Below are positions 1 through 12,208 of a DNA stretch of 64,000 bases, piece by piece. Position numbers and translations under genes: made by a program. The notes below the pieces were generated by a model, which worked only from the letters and a program-made list of their open reading frames with translations, made no database searches and was not told the origin of the DNA. Origin of the DNA: Malania oleifera (taxonomy: Eukaryota; Streptophyta; Magnoliopsida; Santalales; Ximeniaceae); NCBI RefSeq assembly GCF_029873635.1, contig NC_080423.1, positions 106,253,988 through 106,317,987 on the forward strand. The letters are read 5' to 3'. The stretch's first letter is position 1. Each line of letters starts with the position of its first letter.

Positions 1-36
1 TTTTTTCTTTGTATTTTATAATTATGGGTCTAGGGC

Positions 37-138
37 TGGGCTTAGGCCTCAATACCTGTTGAAGCCCACCCAAAGTATATTTGGGCTTTGATCCATCTGT
101 CTGAAGGGCCTGGGCCCTATTTTCAATCTCTTAGCCCA
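37..138. promoter_or_regulatory. Cluster of TGGGCC/TGGGCT (site II-like) motifs
   Basis: Five TGGGCY motifs or their complements occur within about 100 bases: near 37-42, 63-68 (complement), 82-87, 111-116 and 133-138 (complement). Such site II elements are known TCP-factor targets in promoters of plant housekeeping and ribosomal-protein genes. The cluster lies over 1 kb from the LHT start codon, so it more likely belongs to a divergent gene left of the window. That assignment is inference. Confidence 0.35.
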
Positions 139-1151
139 ATTCCCATAACGAGATGTAATCTTTCATCAATTCATCCTTCCCAAGACTAATAGATCAAATC
201 AACATATTTTTGTGGTTAATTCAGTTATTTTGATATGAAATTTGATTTGGTTTACTTAAATATTTTTCGAAAATTTTGAATATTTCAAATTATTTTCGAA
301 AACTTAAAACAAGATCAATTGAAATTACAATTTAGTCCACAATATCTCTATCTATACTATTAAATAATAGAGCGAGAAAGTGTCCACATTTTTTTTTGGA
401 ATTCTCTTTCAAACGCATTCATCTTATAAAATAACACATCACAAGCAATCAGGTAATCTATTAAAATAAGTTAAATTTAAATTTAAATTTTTAAATAATT
501 TCTAATTATCTTTTCTCACCCAATTATCTCTTCAAAAAGTATAAATTTAGAATTCCGGAGCACATATCTACTATAATCGCAAGAGGCAAATCAAAACCAA
601 ATTAAGTATTTAAAAAACAAACAAATATATAATGATTTGGTTAATTTAGATTAAATTATATTTTGGTTCAAATGGGATAAATTTTTTTTATCAAGTTAAT
701 AAAATTAAAAGAAAGCACCCCACAATTAGTTAGTGTCTAATTTAACTTTTTCCCGTATTCAAAAACTTATATAAGTAACTCTTGCACATAATCTATATGC
801 GAGCGAACAACTCAAAATTGAAGAATAAATCATCTAGCGAAGAAATTAATTCGTTTTTTTTTTTTTTAAATTAGGCTAATAATTAATGATATTTTTGCCA
901 AGAAAAATTCAAAAAATAGAAAAAAGATTTTGATTTTCAAATAGGCTCGACCCATCAGGAAGGGGATTCAAATTTTTAACAACAGCAATAATTATTTAAT
1001 CAGTAGGATTAAAAGAAAAACAGAATCAGGAAAATTAGGAAACAAATCAAATCTGATAAAGCCGTCTTCCAGTTCAAATTAAATTATAACTCTATCCGTA
1101 GAGTTTGAACTGCTCGTCACAACTCTGCTCTGCATGGTGCCACCACTTCTG
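139..1151. other. AT-rich upstream region of the LHT gene, no gene seen
   Basis: Strongly AT-rich sequence with many short A and T runs. No coding region, RNA gene or mobile element that I recognise. It is the presumed distal promoter of the transporter gene that starts at 1299. Confidence 0.5.
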
Positions 1152-1298
1152 TATATATACCCACATTATAATTTTTTGTCTCTGCTTTTCTCAAATCCTT
1201 CAATCATAATACTCAGTCTCTTTATCTGCAGTTTGGTTTTTTGTGCTCTGGGTAATGTTCTTTTGTTCGTTCATTAATTAATAAGTTAATCAATTAAT
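1152..1298 (+). promoter_or_regulatory. LHT core promoter and 5' leader
   Basis: A TATATATA box lies at about 1152-1159, some 140 bases before the start codon. A pyrimidine-rich stretch follows (1179-1240) that fits a plant transcription start and 5' leader. Placing the transcription start about 30 bases after the TATA box is inference. Confidence 0.5.
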
Positions 1299-4200
1299 AT
1301 GTCTGCAGAAGCCATGGAAAGCTTGGATCACCACCAACCCTCCTCTGACTCCACCACTGTAAGCCAATCTTCTAGTCTCCTTTTTGCAATTCCTTGTTTG
1401 TTTGATTTCAAAATAAATAAATAAATAAATGGGCTTGGGTTGCATGGGGGTTTTTGGTTCATCGTCAATGAATGAGATGATCCGTGACATACTACACTTT
1501 GTTCTGTTTAATTATTTGGTGGAAATCATTTTTTATTCCATTCTATTCGATTTCATTCTTACTCATCGAGCAAAAATATGGTTCAAAATCGAAAAGAGCG
1601 ATATTTTCAAAAAAAAATTTGTCAACTTGAGAATGGAGTTATGAATTTGTACATGTTTGATGATGAATTAATTAGTCGCAATGACTCGTCTAACCAAAAT
1701 CCCAATCCTGAATTTTCTACTTAGGATTGAATATTTATAATATTTCCATGAATAAGATTTACCCTTTTGCATCGTTTTTACATGAAATTCTTTTAATAAT
1801 TCCAAAAGCTATTAAGCAACAGAGATGGTTTTTTGCATCGTTTTTACATGAAATTCTTTTAATAATTCCAAAAGCTATTAAGCAACAGAGATGGTTTATT
1901 TGATGGAGCCTTTTAAAAGGTTGAGGCTTGCCTCAAGACAAGGCATGCTTATAACACTCCAAGGCTTAGTCTAAAACACCAAAACCCGAAAAGGGTGAAT
2001 GTATTACTAATCGAGGATTTCATATCATATAAAAGACACGACTTTTGTGCCTTTTTGATTGAAGCGCTGAGCACTTTTACATTTTGTACAAATGCTTAAA
2101 CTATTAGGTTGAGTCAACAATATATACAAAAGAAACGTTCTAGTGTGAGTTGATTTCTGTAAGTCTTGAATCGTAATTCTTTAAACTAGCTTTCATTATA
2201 GTTAATTTCTATAGGTATTGAACTATGTATTTGATTACCAATTTACCTAAAAGTTTAAGTTACAATGTATACAAAAGAAACATTCTAATATGAGTTGATT
2301 TTTGTAAGTCTTGAACCGTTATTCTTTAAATCGACTTTCATTATAGTTGATTTCTATAGGGATTGAACCATGATGGTTTCTTTTTAGCTTATATTCTATA
2401 GGTCCTTAACCACATTACTATACAAAAAAGATAGATGTTATATGTGAATTTTATAGTTAAAAAAAATAGATCAACATGATAATTGAGACTTGCATCTTAG
2501 AATAGTATTTTTTGAATGATCAGAAACAAATTATATATATATATTTACTTTTTATTTGAAACTTTATGAATTTTTTTTCTTCACTATACAAATATGTGTA
2601 ATTTATTTTACTTATCTTTACAAATATGTGTAATTTATTTGTACATATCTCTTTAAAAAAAATTCAAGCTTACTCCTCAATGCCTTAACGTTACTTTTCG
2701 CCTAGTGGCTAAAATGCCTCATGCCATTGCCTTCTAAAACATTGAGTTGATCCATAGTCTATGTCTTATGACTTTATCTTCATTTCTTCTTCATATTTTG
2801 GAAAAATATATTCAAATAATTCCGATTCTTTCTCTATCGATTCTTTTCCGATCAATGCGGTGCAAACAAAAACCCTTTTCAGAATTATTGTGTGTATGTA
2901 TATACTGGTAAAACAATTGTAGTCTTATAGAAGGAAACAAATTGGCAAAACACAGTTGTAGTCTTATAGAAGGAAACAAAGTCTTTGTTCTTGGTAGTCA
3001 TGCAGAATACATTGCTATTTCAGTTGGCATCGGCCAAAAAGCAAGTCTGTTGTTATTTACAAAAACTAGTGTTTGTTATACTGAATCGTTTGGACAGAAA
3101 ATGGAACATGAGTCACAGAAAGATGAAAGATCAGCCAAGGCCAAAAATCTCGACGATTGGCTCCCGATTACTTCTTCTAGGAATGCAAAATGGTGGTTTT
3201 CTGCTTTCCACAATGTCACAGCTATGGTTGGAGCTGGAGTCCTCGGTCTCCCTTATGCCATGTCCGAGCTTGGATGGTATGTCACATAAAAATTTCAAAA
3301 TAAAAAAACGTTTAGTCTTCCCTTATATATAATTTTTTAAAAACTATTTTCTGATTAACATGTACTTGTAACTACGTTATGAGTCTTATGACCCATGGGT
3401 TATTGATCTGAATTTTTTTTTTCTTTTTGGGTGTGAATGTAGGGGTCCTGGTTCAGTGATAATGATTATGTCATGGATCATAACTCTGTACACACTATGG
3501 CAAATGGTAGAGATGCATGAAATGGTTCCCAGAAAGAGATTCGATCGGTACCATGAACTGGGTCAGCATGCTTTTGGTGAGAAGCTTGGGCTTTACATTG
3601 TGGTTCCACAGCAACTAATGGTGGAAGTTGGAGTGAACATAGTGTACATGGTCACCGGAGGGAAATCGCTGAAAAAATTCCATGATATAGTGTGTTCCGG
3701 CTGCAAACCGATCAGAACAACCTACTTCATCATGATCTTTGGCTCAGTTCACTTCTTTCTCTCCCACCTCCCCAATTTCAACTCCATCACTTTCGTCTCC
3801 CTTGCAGCCGCAGTCATGTCCTTGAGGTACTCTCTCTACTCTGATATCCCATTCTGTTCAATTGCTATGGTTCCAAACAGATTGTACTAATCTGTGACTT
3901 CCTATTTTAAAGTTGCTCTATAGTACTAATTTGTGACTCTTGCACTTTTACAGTTACTCTACTATAGCTTGGGTGGCTTCTGCCCATCATAAGGGGATTC
4001 AAGCAGCAGTGCAGTATGGCCCAAGGGCGGCAAGCACTGTGGGAGGAGTGTTCGGCTTCTTTAGTGCTTTGGGTGATGTTGCTTTCGCCTTTGCTGGGCA
4101 CAATGTGGTGCTAGAGATCCAGGCAACAATCCCTTCCACGCCCGAGAAGCCCTCCAAGAAGCCAATGTGGAAAGGGGTCGTAGTTGCCTACATTGTTGTG

Positions 4201-5199
4201 GCCTTGTGCTACTTCCCGGTTGCTCTCATTGGCTACTGGGTGTTTGGAAACAGCGTTGAGGATAACATCCTCATATCGCTCGAGAGACCTGCTTGGCTCG
4301 TTGCAATAGCTAACCTTTTCGTTGTAGTCCATGTCATTGGAAGCTATCAGGTAGAAACATACTCATGTTTCCCATCTAGTTAGTTTATTGATTTCTTTGG
4401 TGGAATACTCTTTTTCTTACTTCTTACTCTTGACAGCTGATGCTATGTCATTGAGAGCTTCTCTATTTATATTTCTTGATGGGTACATATATGTTATTTG
4501 CATATAGGTCTTTGCTATGCCTGTGTTTGACATGATGGAATCCTGGTTGGTGGTGAAAAGAAAATTTCAGCCGACCAGATGGCTTCGCTTCATAACACGA
4601 ACTACATATGTTGGTTAGCATTTTCCTCCTTTTTATCCAAATGATTTAATTCTGTCAAACTTTTTATCTTGGGCTTTTTGTTAGTGGTTCAAATTTATGT
4701 TGGAAGCAGTGTTCCATTTGATATTGAAAATAGTAATTTTTTTTTTTCCCAAATGCAGCACTTACTATGTTCATTGCAATGTCATTCCCCTTCTTTGGTG
4801 GGCTTCTCAGTTTCTTTGGGGGATTTGCTTTTGCTCCCACATCATACTTTGTAAGCCACATTACCATTTCTTTTTCTTGTTTGCTCTTGCTATAAGAACA
4901 CGCAATGCGAATGCTAAACCTCTACTTCTATAATTTTACAGCTTCCTTGCATCATGTGGCTTTCCATCTACAAACCAAAAAGATTTGGCTTATCTTGGTT
5001 TGCAAATTGGGTATGTTTTTAATATGAAACCATTCTTGTTCATCTCACCTATGCTCTTCCCCTTGTGTCTTGTTCATGATTATACTTCTTGCAATTTCAG
5101 ATTTGCATTCTGCTCGGCATCATACTGATGGTCTTAGCCCCCATTGGCGCATTGAGGCAGATTATACTTCAAGCCAAGGACTATCAATTCTACTCTTGA
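1299..5199 (+). CDS. LHT1: Lysine/histidine transporter, LHT1/LHT2 type (amino-acid permease)
   Basis: Proton-coupled plasma-membrane amino-acid transporter of the AAAP family; LHT proteins import histidine, lysine and many neutral and acidic amino acids into root and mesophyll cells. Eight exons joined by GT-AG introns: 1299-1358, 3098-3276, 3443-3826, 3954-4350, 4508-4613, 4759-4850, 4942-5010, 5101-5199. They total 1386 nt and 461 residues without an internal stop; Arabidopsis LHT1 has 446. Family motifs include [15 protein letters not shown] (from residue 39), [74 protein letters not shown] and [16 protein letters not shown]. Roughly ten hydrophobic segments are visible. The second ATG (1314) has the better context (GCCATGG), so translation may start five codons later. 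The 1.7-kb first intron carries internal duplications. SELGW and [12 protein letters not shown] recall LHT2, so the paralogue name is tentative. Family assignment is firm. Confidence 0.93.
1765..1896. repeat. Perfect or near-perfect 66-bp tandem duplication in LHT intron 1
   Basis: The unit beginning TTTTGCATCG and ending GAGATGGTT occurs at 1765-1830 and again at 1831-1896. The two copies look identical, which suggests a recent duplication or an assembly or replication-slippage event. Confidence 0.85.
2121..2372. repeat. Diverged 107-bp direct repeat in LHT intron 1
   Basis: 2121-2227 and 2266-2372 are alignable at an offset of 145 bases. Both run from ACAAAAGAAAC through TTTCATTATAGTT to TTCTATAGG and ATTGAAC, with scattered substitutions. 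No mobile-element ends were recognised. Confidence 0.7.
2919..2980. repeat. 39-bp-period tandem duplication at the end of LHT intron 1
   Basis: GTAGTCTTATAGAAGGAAAC occurs twice at an offset of 39 bases (from about 2919 and about 2958). It lies just upstream of exon 2, in sequence open to translation but not needed for the transporter. Confidence 0.65.
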
Positions 5200-6289
5200 T
5201 TGCCTTTCCAGCTGATAAGCTGCATCATCCAGAATATTATGTCGATGCAGCTGCGCTAAGCTATTTTAATATCCACTTTTCTTTTTAAGATGAGAATACT
5301 TTGTTGGTTTGGATATCGAAACTACTAGACTCTGGGAATTTCATATAGATTTTATTAAGAAACTGCAAATTGTTCTGCCAGAGTATTGAATTTGTCTATA
5401 TTTCTTTGCTTTGTTTAATTTGTTCTATACCATGGAACTCAAGTAGACAGTTCTGTAAGTTGATAGAACATTAAATGATTATCTTATAAATCACTTCTTG
5501 TTTGGAAGTGTCTATCCTCCTTCCAAATTAATTCATTAAATGACCATATATGATTAATGATTGAAGAAAAAAGAAACACAAGCTGAAGAGCCAATTGATT
5601 CAACTTTTGGCAAAAAGCACTTGCAGTTGTTTTGCATAAGAAGGTCATATTAAAGTCAGTCTTGAATTAAGATAATGTATTTTATGGTTAGAATAACCTT
5701 GGAACATGCATTTCATTCAGAAAAGGGGAAATGATTCTTTACTCGAAGTTACGGAACTTTCTTTCTATACTTGAGCGTAGTGTTAGGAAGCAAAGATTTC
5801 TTTGGGTTTTAAACTCGAATTTGTCTAGATATATAAGAAACTCCATACACTTTTATGCTACATTTTGTCTAAATTTACATAATTTTTTAAGGTCCGAACT
5901 TCATGTTCTGAAATGCAAGAAAGTGTTTTAAGAGATGGAAAAGTTTTGCTTGGAGGTCTTGTAGGGCTCTTGGTATGATAATGTGTTAGGGCTCTTTTGA
6001 GTTATGGTAATATATAGGGTTATTTTGGGAATTTTAGAATAGGACTAAATGATTAAAATCTTAAATCAATTTCAAGAATTTGGATATTACGGAGAGACTG
6101 TTCGCCCGAAATTTAACCTTACAACTTATAAGCATCCAATCATTCAAGTTAAATGATATTTCAAAAGTAGAGTATAAACATGTGTGAAACGTCAAATGTT
6201 TTTAACACCTCTACTTGACAAAAGATATTATAGATGATGATGTAATATGTGTATAATCATATCATCATTATTTATATTTGCTCAAACTC
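5200..6289. other. Intergenic region, includes LHT 3' flank
   Basis: AT-rich sequence after the LHT stop codon, containing the presumed 3' UTR and polyadenylation region. Nothing else recognisable as a gene, RNA or mobile element. Confidence 0.5.
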
Positions 6290-6812
6290 TAAGGGCTCAT
6301 TTGGATCAAGGATTTTGGTTAGAAAAAATAAAGGAAAAGAAGTAAGAAGAAAACTCATTTTCCACTATATTTTTCGTCATACGCCAAATACTACTAAAAA
6401 CGAAAATTAATTTTAATATAGTTAAAAATTTAGAAAAATCAAATATAATTGGTGTGTAAAATCATATTTTTATTTATTTATTTAGTTTTTTTTTTTTTAC
6501 TTTACTTGATAATCAAACATTAAGGGTCTGCTTGTATTGAAGATTTTACTTAATAAAAGGAAAGGAAAATAAAGAGGAAATTCATTTTTTCCTTACATTT
6601 ACCTTCTCTATTAAATATTATCAAAAACGAATGTTTGTTTTAATATGATTAAAATTAAGAAAAACTAAATATTAATGATGTGTAAAATCAAAATTTTTTT
6701 TTTATGGATTTAGTAAATTTTTATTTTTTTCTCACTTTCCTCAATAATCAAACATGAAAATGTGAATTCATTGATATTTTTCTTTATTCTCTGAGTTCCA
6801 AATGAAGCCTAA
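6290..6812. mobile_element. Tourist-type (PIF/Harbinger) MITE, tandem double copy
   Basis: The element starts GGGCTCATTTGG at 6293 and ends CCAAATGAAGCC at 6809. These ends are inverted repeats (10 of 12 match) of the Tourist kind and are flanked by TAA at 6290-6292 and 6810-6812, the target duplication expected for PIF/Harbinger. A second start-like end, TAAGGGTCTGCTTG, lies at 6531. The sequences after 6293 and after 6534 are alignable diverged copies of about 240 bp, so this looks like two MITEs in tandem, the first lacking its 3' end. No transposase is present. Confidence 0.7.
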
Positions 6813-6911
6813 AGATTATGCTACTGCCAAAAATTAGCTGGTTAATGTAGACCGATCTTTAATTCTAACCACCTGCAAGGAATCAAACAAGAAAGACTTG
6901 GAGGACTGAAG

Positions 6912-7607
6912 TGTAGAGACCCAGAAAATAATAAGAATAAAAATAATAAAGAAAAGAAGAAATTTGGTTTGGCACAGGCCAAACAATCGATGGTTTTGGT
7001 GGAGTTCATAAAACCATTGACAATTTTGAGTTACTGCAGTCAAGTAAGGGTAAAACGGTAGAAATTAGGGTTTGGTTAAAAACCAAACCGTCAACGATTT
7101 TGCTCTGAGCCCAAAACCTATAAATAGGTTTCAATTCATTTTTTTTAATTAAAACTCATTCCTCTCTCTCTCTCTCTCTCTCTCTCTAGCTGCGACAATC
7201 TCTCTCTTTCTCTCTTCGTTTTCACCCTCAAATCTTACCTGAATTGACGATCAGACACTACCACAAGGTCCTAAGTTCAACCCTCATCATTTTAATCGGA
7301 GCAGATTTGTGTTTTGAGAATCCTAGGCACCACTCCAAGGTTGAGGTAAGGAAATGAATTATATCTGTTGTTTTTAGGATTTAATTGCTTAATGAGAGTG
7401 TGTAGGTCTAGGAATGTTAAAATGGTATTTATCTTGGGGTTGAATTGATTAAATTAGGGTATATGAATACAGGGTGTTGTGCGAACTCCACAGGTATTGT
7501 TCTAGGATCCTTGCAGGCATTTCTTTAGGAAATAAGTAAGTGGAATAAATTATGTCAGGCATTTTGGGAATCAGTTGATTAATTTTAATTTAAAGCATGA
7601 GAAAATG

Positions 7608-7646
<39 letters not shown>

Positions 7647-8375
7647 TAAAGGATTTTTTAACATACCCGGCATTTGAAAATACTGGTTTTGGAATATCAT
7701 GTATTTATCTAGGCAATTATTAATTTATGAAATATTACTTAAAAAATTGTGTGGTATGAGTATTGGTTTTGTTACTGTATATTTACCATGTGGGAATATT
7801 TTATAACAGAATGTGATTTATATTGGCAAATATTGCGAAATGGTAGAATATGATTTTATATATATATAATATATGGGAATATTTTATGACTGAATGTGAT
7901 TTATACTGGCTTATGAAAAATACTGAAAATACAAACATGACATTTTGATACCGAGAAATGTGATTTATACAAACATAATAGTTTTGATATTGAGATTATT
8001 GTGGAAATGAGAACCCTAATAGACCAGTGATCTACTTGAGAGCATAATACTATTGTTAGGAAATGAGTCAGTGCAACCATACTTCTCGGGAAGAGTGTAG
8101 GTATTGGAAGTCGATTGGGCTTGCGGAGAGCTGTTGATCGTCCTTGGGTCCAGACCAGGCTACGGTGGGTCAATCGTATTATAGACGAGAATTATTTTGA
8201 CTTAATCTCATAGGCCAACCATGACTAAGTTCCGCTTTCAGATCGCACAAGTTCCGCTTTCAGACCGCACAACCCGATCATGTGGGGTGATTACATAACG
8301 GTGATATATGGATGTACACTCACGTTGGTTTCTCGTTACATGACGAAACTACGTTTACAGCTGATTTGATTTCTC
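6912..8375 (+). mobile_element. Ty3/gypsy LTR fragment (5' part of an LTR)
   Basis: Begins TGTAGAGACCC, the same start as the LTR at 18063, and has TATAAATAGG at 7119-7128. Downstream comes a CT-rich leader and an ACTACCACAAGG-like block found in all three LTRs of this family here. It stops matching near 8375, where a different sequence begins. Contains a (TAA)n microsatellite at about 7609-7645 and a 22-bp tandem duplication at 8227-8270. The right boundary is approximate. Confidence 0.65.
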
Positions 8376-11142
8376 ACGCAAGGCCGAAAGGGCGTCTGAA
8401 TTTTTTTCTTTTTTCTCTGGCACTCCCCAACTTCCACCCGGGTCTCTTTCTCAACCATTCTCTTCCTCCATCGGAAGCCTCTCCATCTCTCTCCCACTCT
8501 CTCTCATGTACCAGCTCGGCTAGCTCACTAGAGCTCAGTCCCCAGCCCCCTCTGCTTCTCGGATAGACCACAGCCTCCTCAGACTATTGCGCAACCACAC
8601 GTAGGTCCGGCCACTACCCATCTCCTTCACCCTTCGTGACACCCAGTAGAGCAGCCCCGAGACCTCTGCATTTCCAGTTCTGTCATTCTCTATCCCTCCC
8701 CATACTTCGGCTAAGGAAGATTTAGCTTGTGGAACAGCTTTTTTCTTCGCGAAAGCCTATCTCTCCATCTCTTTCGGCTGCTCTCTCCCTTGAATCCTCA
8801 CTTCTGCTTCAAATATTGCCACCGATGACACTCTCGGGTAATTTGTACCTCCGCCCAACAACCAGCGAACCGAACCACCATCCCCGGCTTCTCCTTCCCG
8901 CACGCAACAGAGAAAATTCTGAATGAGGGACGGATGATTCATTTGATGCTCACGTTTCAGTTCGTTGATGGTGACGACTTTTTTCGGTTGGATCTTCTCG
9001 AATTCTAGTTCGTTTATTGGTGGGAGTTCGTGTTTCTGGTTTCCTTCTGGAAGCAGATCAGAACCTGATGAAGGACTAGCTTCTGGTTGAAGGTTTGCTG
9101 TATTTAAGTTGGATTTATTTATATTTTGTTCTGTTCAGTAGCTCCTCTCACCGTTCTTGCTCATTTCATTCGTGTTTCCGATTGGAGCCGGTGTTTCATT
9201 TCTTATCCTTCGTTCATGGTGTTGCGTTCTTATTTTTCCATTGATTTAACTATTCTAGTTGTTAATTGGCATACACTCGTGCATCACTGCACACATAGCA
9301 CTCATTCACGCACATAGAACACACACCACCAACACACACATCCCCGGCAAGCCGGCCACCCAGACATCTCCCTCTAGCAGCTCTGGCTCCGATACCAGCA
9401 GCGTCGGCAAACCACCACCCTCCATCGCTCTTTCCTTCATAACCGTGGCCACACCAGCGTCCCACACTGTCCTTTGCCACCACTTTCGGCCTCAGCTCCG
9501 ACTTCCACTTCTGGATGTCTACAAAATTGGTGGCATTGGCACTGTCCCCGTGGGGCGGGTCTAGACTGGTGTCCTCAAGCCTGGCATGGTTGTCACTTTT
9601 GGCCCAAGTGGGCTCACAACCGAAGTAAAATCTGTGGAGATGCACCATGAAGCTCTTCAGGAAGCACTCCCTGATGACAATGTTGGTTTCAGCGTGAAAA
9701 ATGTTTTGAGTCAAGGATCTCAAGCATGGATTTGTTGCCTCTAATTCCAAGGAGGATCCTGCCAAGGAAGCTACCAACGTTACCTCCCAGGAGAGGAGGT
9801 ATGGTAAAGAGCTTGAGAAGGAGCCAAAGTTCTTGAAGAATGGTGATGCTGGTTCTGCCAAGATGATTCCCACCAAACCCATGGTGGTGGAGACTTTCTC
9901 TGGATACCCACCTCTAGGCCGTTTTGCTATGAGAGATATGCGTCCAACTGTGGCTGTCAGCGTTATCAAGAGTGTGGAGAAGAAAGATGCCACTAGTGCA
10001 AAGGTTACAAAACCTACTGGCACACCCACTTGAACTCACATTGCACAAATAAAAATACACACCACTCAAAGCACCACAAATACACACTGCACACGGTTAT
10101 TGAACCATTTACACACAACACACACTGTTAATTCACTACTCCATGCACTGTTTGAAAACAGCATTACACACACTACTAACACATGCACACTAGGTGTTTG
10201 ACATAAGTCTCCTGTGACCGTTACACGCGCTGTTCACACACTATTTCACACACGATTCACACACACTAACACACACAGCCCACGCGTAAGACAACGCGTG
10301 CTAACTATAGTCTCGATCAAGACCTTAAACTGATTTTCCCTAGACCATCAATGTTTGACTGATTCGTTATCCCCCGAATCGGTTCACCCCGGTTCTCTCC
10401 ATTTCACCTGTATACTACTATATTTATCCAGAAAATTCACAAAAATCACAAAATTTACAAAAATCCAAAAAATATTTTCACACTTTGATTTTCATGGTTT
10501 GATTTTGTGCTATTTTGAAGTTCGGGAAAAATCACAGAAAATCACAAAAAATATTTTTACACTTAGGAAAAATCACAAAATAGGCACAGAAAATCATTTT
10601 CATCCCGAATAAATTTTGAAAACCTCCTAAAATAATATTTTCCTATTTAGAAAAATCTACAGATTTCAAAACCCCCGGGAGTGTATTTTGTATCCTATTT
10701 TTGATTTTCCTTCCCGATGATTGCAATCAATGGCATAGACTCTTCGGAGTATTGGATTGCCCCAGTTCTGAGGGAATACCTATATGGTATTTTCATTCTT
10801 TTGATTTTTAAAAGGGAGTAGTTTTGAAAGACTTGTCAAGTTTATTTCAGGGATAATTTTTGATTAATCTGGTACTGTTCGTAAGAACGAGCGCACAGGG
10901 GGTGCTAATACCTTCCCCTTACGTAACCATACTCCCGAGCCCGACTCTGGTGACGCAGACCGATTCTACCCCTAATGGGGTAGCAATCAAGTGCTCTAAT
11001 CGCACTTCAAAAGGTTAGTGGCAACTCCTTCACACATGTTTCCCACGAAAAATCATATTTTCAAAATACACATTCCATTTTCCCCTGTTCGCAAGCCGAA
11101 CTCACATGGTTGGGTCCGGGACGTCGCAAAAATAAACACAGA
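8376..11142 (+). mobile_element. Tat/Ogre-LTR-like segment carrying host gene sequence
   Basis: The 3' part (about 10700-11135) has the look of plant Tat/Ogre-type LTR ends: GCTAATACCTTCCCCTTACG, CATACTCCCGAGCC, GTGGCAACTCC and GGGTCCGGGACGTCGCA. The middle holds CACA-rich stretches on both sides (9260-9350 and 10040-10290) of a fragment of the host EF1-alpha gene. The left part (8390-9120) is pyrimidine-rich and unassigned. I read the whole as an old LTR-like or non-autonomous element inserted into gypsy DNA. It is broken and codes for no element protein. Both boundaries are inferred from where the gypsy similarity stops and resumes. Confidence 0.4.
9494..10033 (+). pseudogene. EF1-alpha (translation elongation factor 1-alpha) 3' fragment, dead
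   Basis: Translation shows the C-terminal part of plant EF1-alpha: RLPL.DVYKIGGIGTVPVG, then [41 protein letters not shown], and after a gap [39 protein letters not shown] and VIKSVEKKD. The GTP-binding N-terminal half is absent. There is an in-frame TAG where VETG is expected (about 9560), a one-base insertion near 9703, and a deletion of about 40 codons after the TSQ region (near 9790). The normal lysine-rich end is replaced by PTGTPT and a stop at 10031-10033. No intron is visible. It is a host-gene fossil embedded in LTR-like DNA. The antisense reading frame over it is not a gene. Confidence 0.85.
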
Positions 11143-12139
11143 ACTTTGCGGTTCCTTCTAAATTATGTGTTCCTGCTGATGCTGATATTAGGAGGACCAT
11201 CTTAAAAAAGGCTCATAGATCTTTATACACAGTTCATCTCGGTAGTACGAAAATGTATAGGGATCTGCGAGAGTCTTATTGGTGGAGTGGTATGAAGAAG
11301 GAGATTGCCGAGTATGTAGCACAGTGTTTGATGTGGCAGCAGGTAAAGGTTGAGCACCAAAGGCTAGCAGGCTAGTTGCAGCCACTTTTTATCCTATAGT
11401 GGAAATGGAATCACATATCTATGGATTTTGTTTTAGGGCTGCCGTCGGCATTGCATGGTTAGAATGCAATCTGGGTGATTGTAGATCGGTTAACCAAGAC
11501 TGCCCATTTTCTTCCTATCAAGATCAGTTACTCCATTAACATGCTAATAGAGATTTATATTTAGGAGATAGTCCATTCTCACGGTGTGCAAGTGTCTGTG
11601 GTGTCAGATCGGGACCTGCGTTTCACATCACGATTTTGGAGGAGCTTGCAGGAAACTCTAGGATCTCAGTTATCTTTCAGTATAGCATTTCATCCTCAGT
11701 CAGACGGGCAGACTGAGAGGACGATACCATTAGTGAAAGTATTGTGGCGTAATCACGCAGTGGAGGAAGCAACATAGGAATTAGAGTCAGAGATACGTCA
11801 AAAGTATCCTCAGTTATTCAGAGATGTTCAGAGTTAGGCAGGTAAGTAAAAAGGTATGTAAGTAAGAACGTATGTATGTATGTTTAACAGAGCAGGTTTG
11901 TTCTGGTTTAGAGTATGTATGGTCTCTAGGAGGATTTTGTATGGATATTGTAATCTCCCGAGACATTATGTTATAACCACGATATTCCTCCGCCATAAGT
12001 GAGGGTATGTAATAAACTTGGGCCGAAGCCGCTATGTGGGTGGCTGCCGACTCTTCTATAGAGTTGAGTCGTGAGTGTAGAGCATGCTTAGTAATAGTTG
12101 GCAAATTTTGAGGATGAAATTTTTATAAGGAGGGGAGAT
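11143..12139 (+). mobile_element. Ty3/gypsy internal fragment: integrase to chromodomain region, broken
   Basis: Carries the zinc-binding and core parts of a gypsy integrase and the tail of the post-integrase region, followed by a polypurine tract (AGGAGGGGAGA, about 12128-12138) directly before an LTR. It matches the same regions of the element at 14571-18062 in order and sense. Heavily decayed, with internal deletion; several breaks. Confidence 0.75.
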
Positions 12140-12208
12140 TTTAGAGACCCGAACCATGAAAATAAGGAAAATTAAATAAGAAAGGAAAAAGGAGATTTTT
12201 CAATAGGC

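Noticed and set aside
2942-3097. Frame reading through the end of LHT intron 1 into exon 2, possible longer first exon
   Set aside because: A short exon 1 at 1299-1358 with a clean GT donor joins in frame at 3098 and gives the family-like N-terminus. The upstream part contains a tandem duplication and no family similarity.
9262-10029. 255-codon minus-strand open frame
   Set aside because: It is antisense to the recognisable EF1-alpha remnant and shows no domain of its own.
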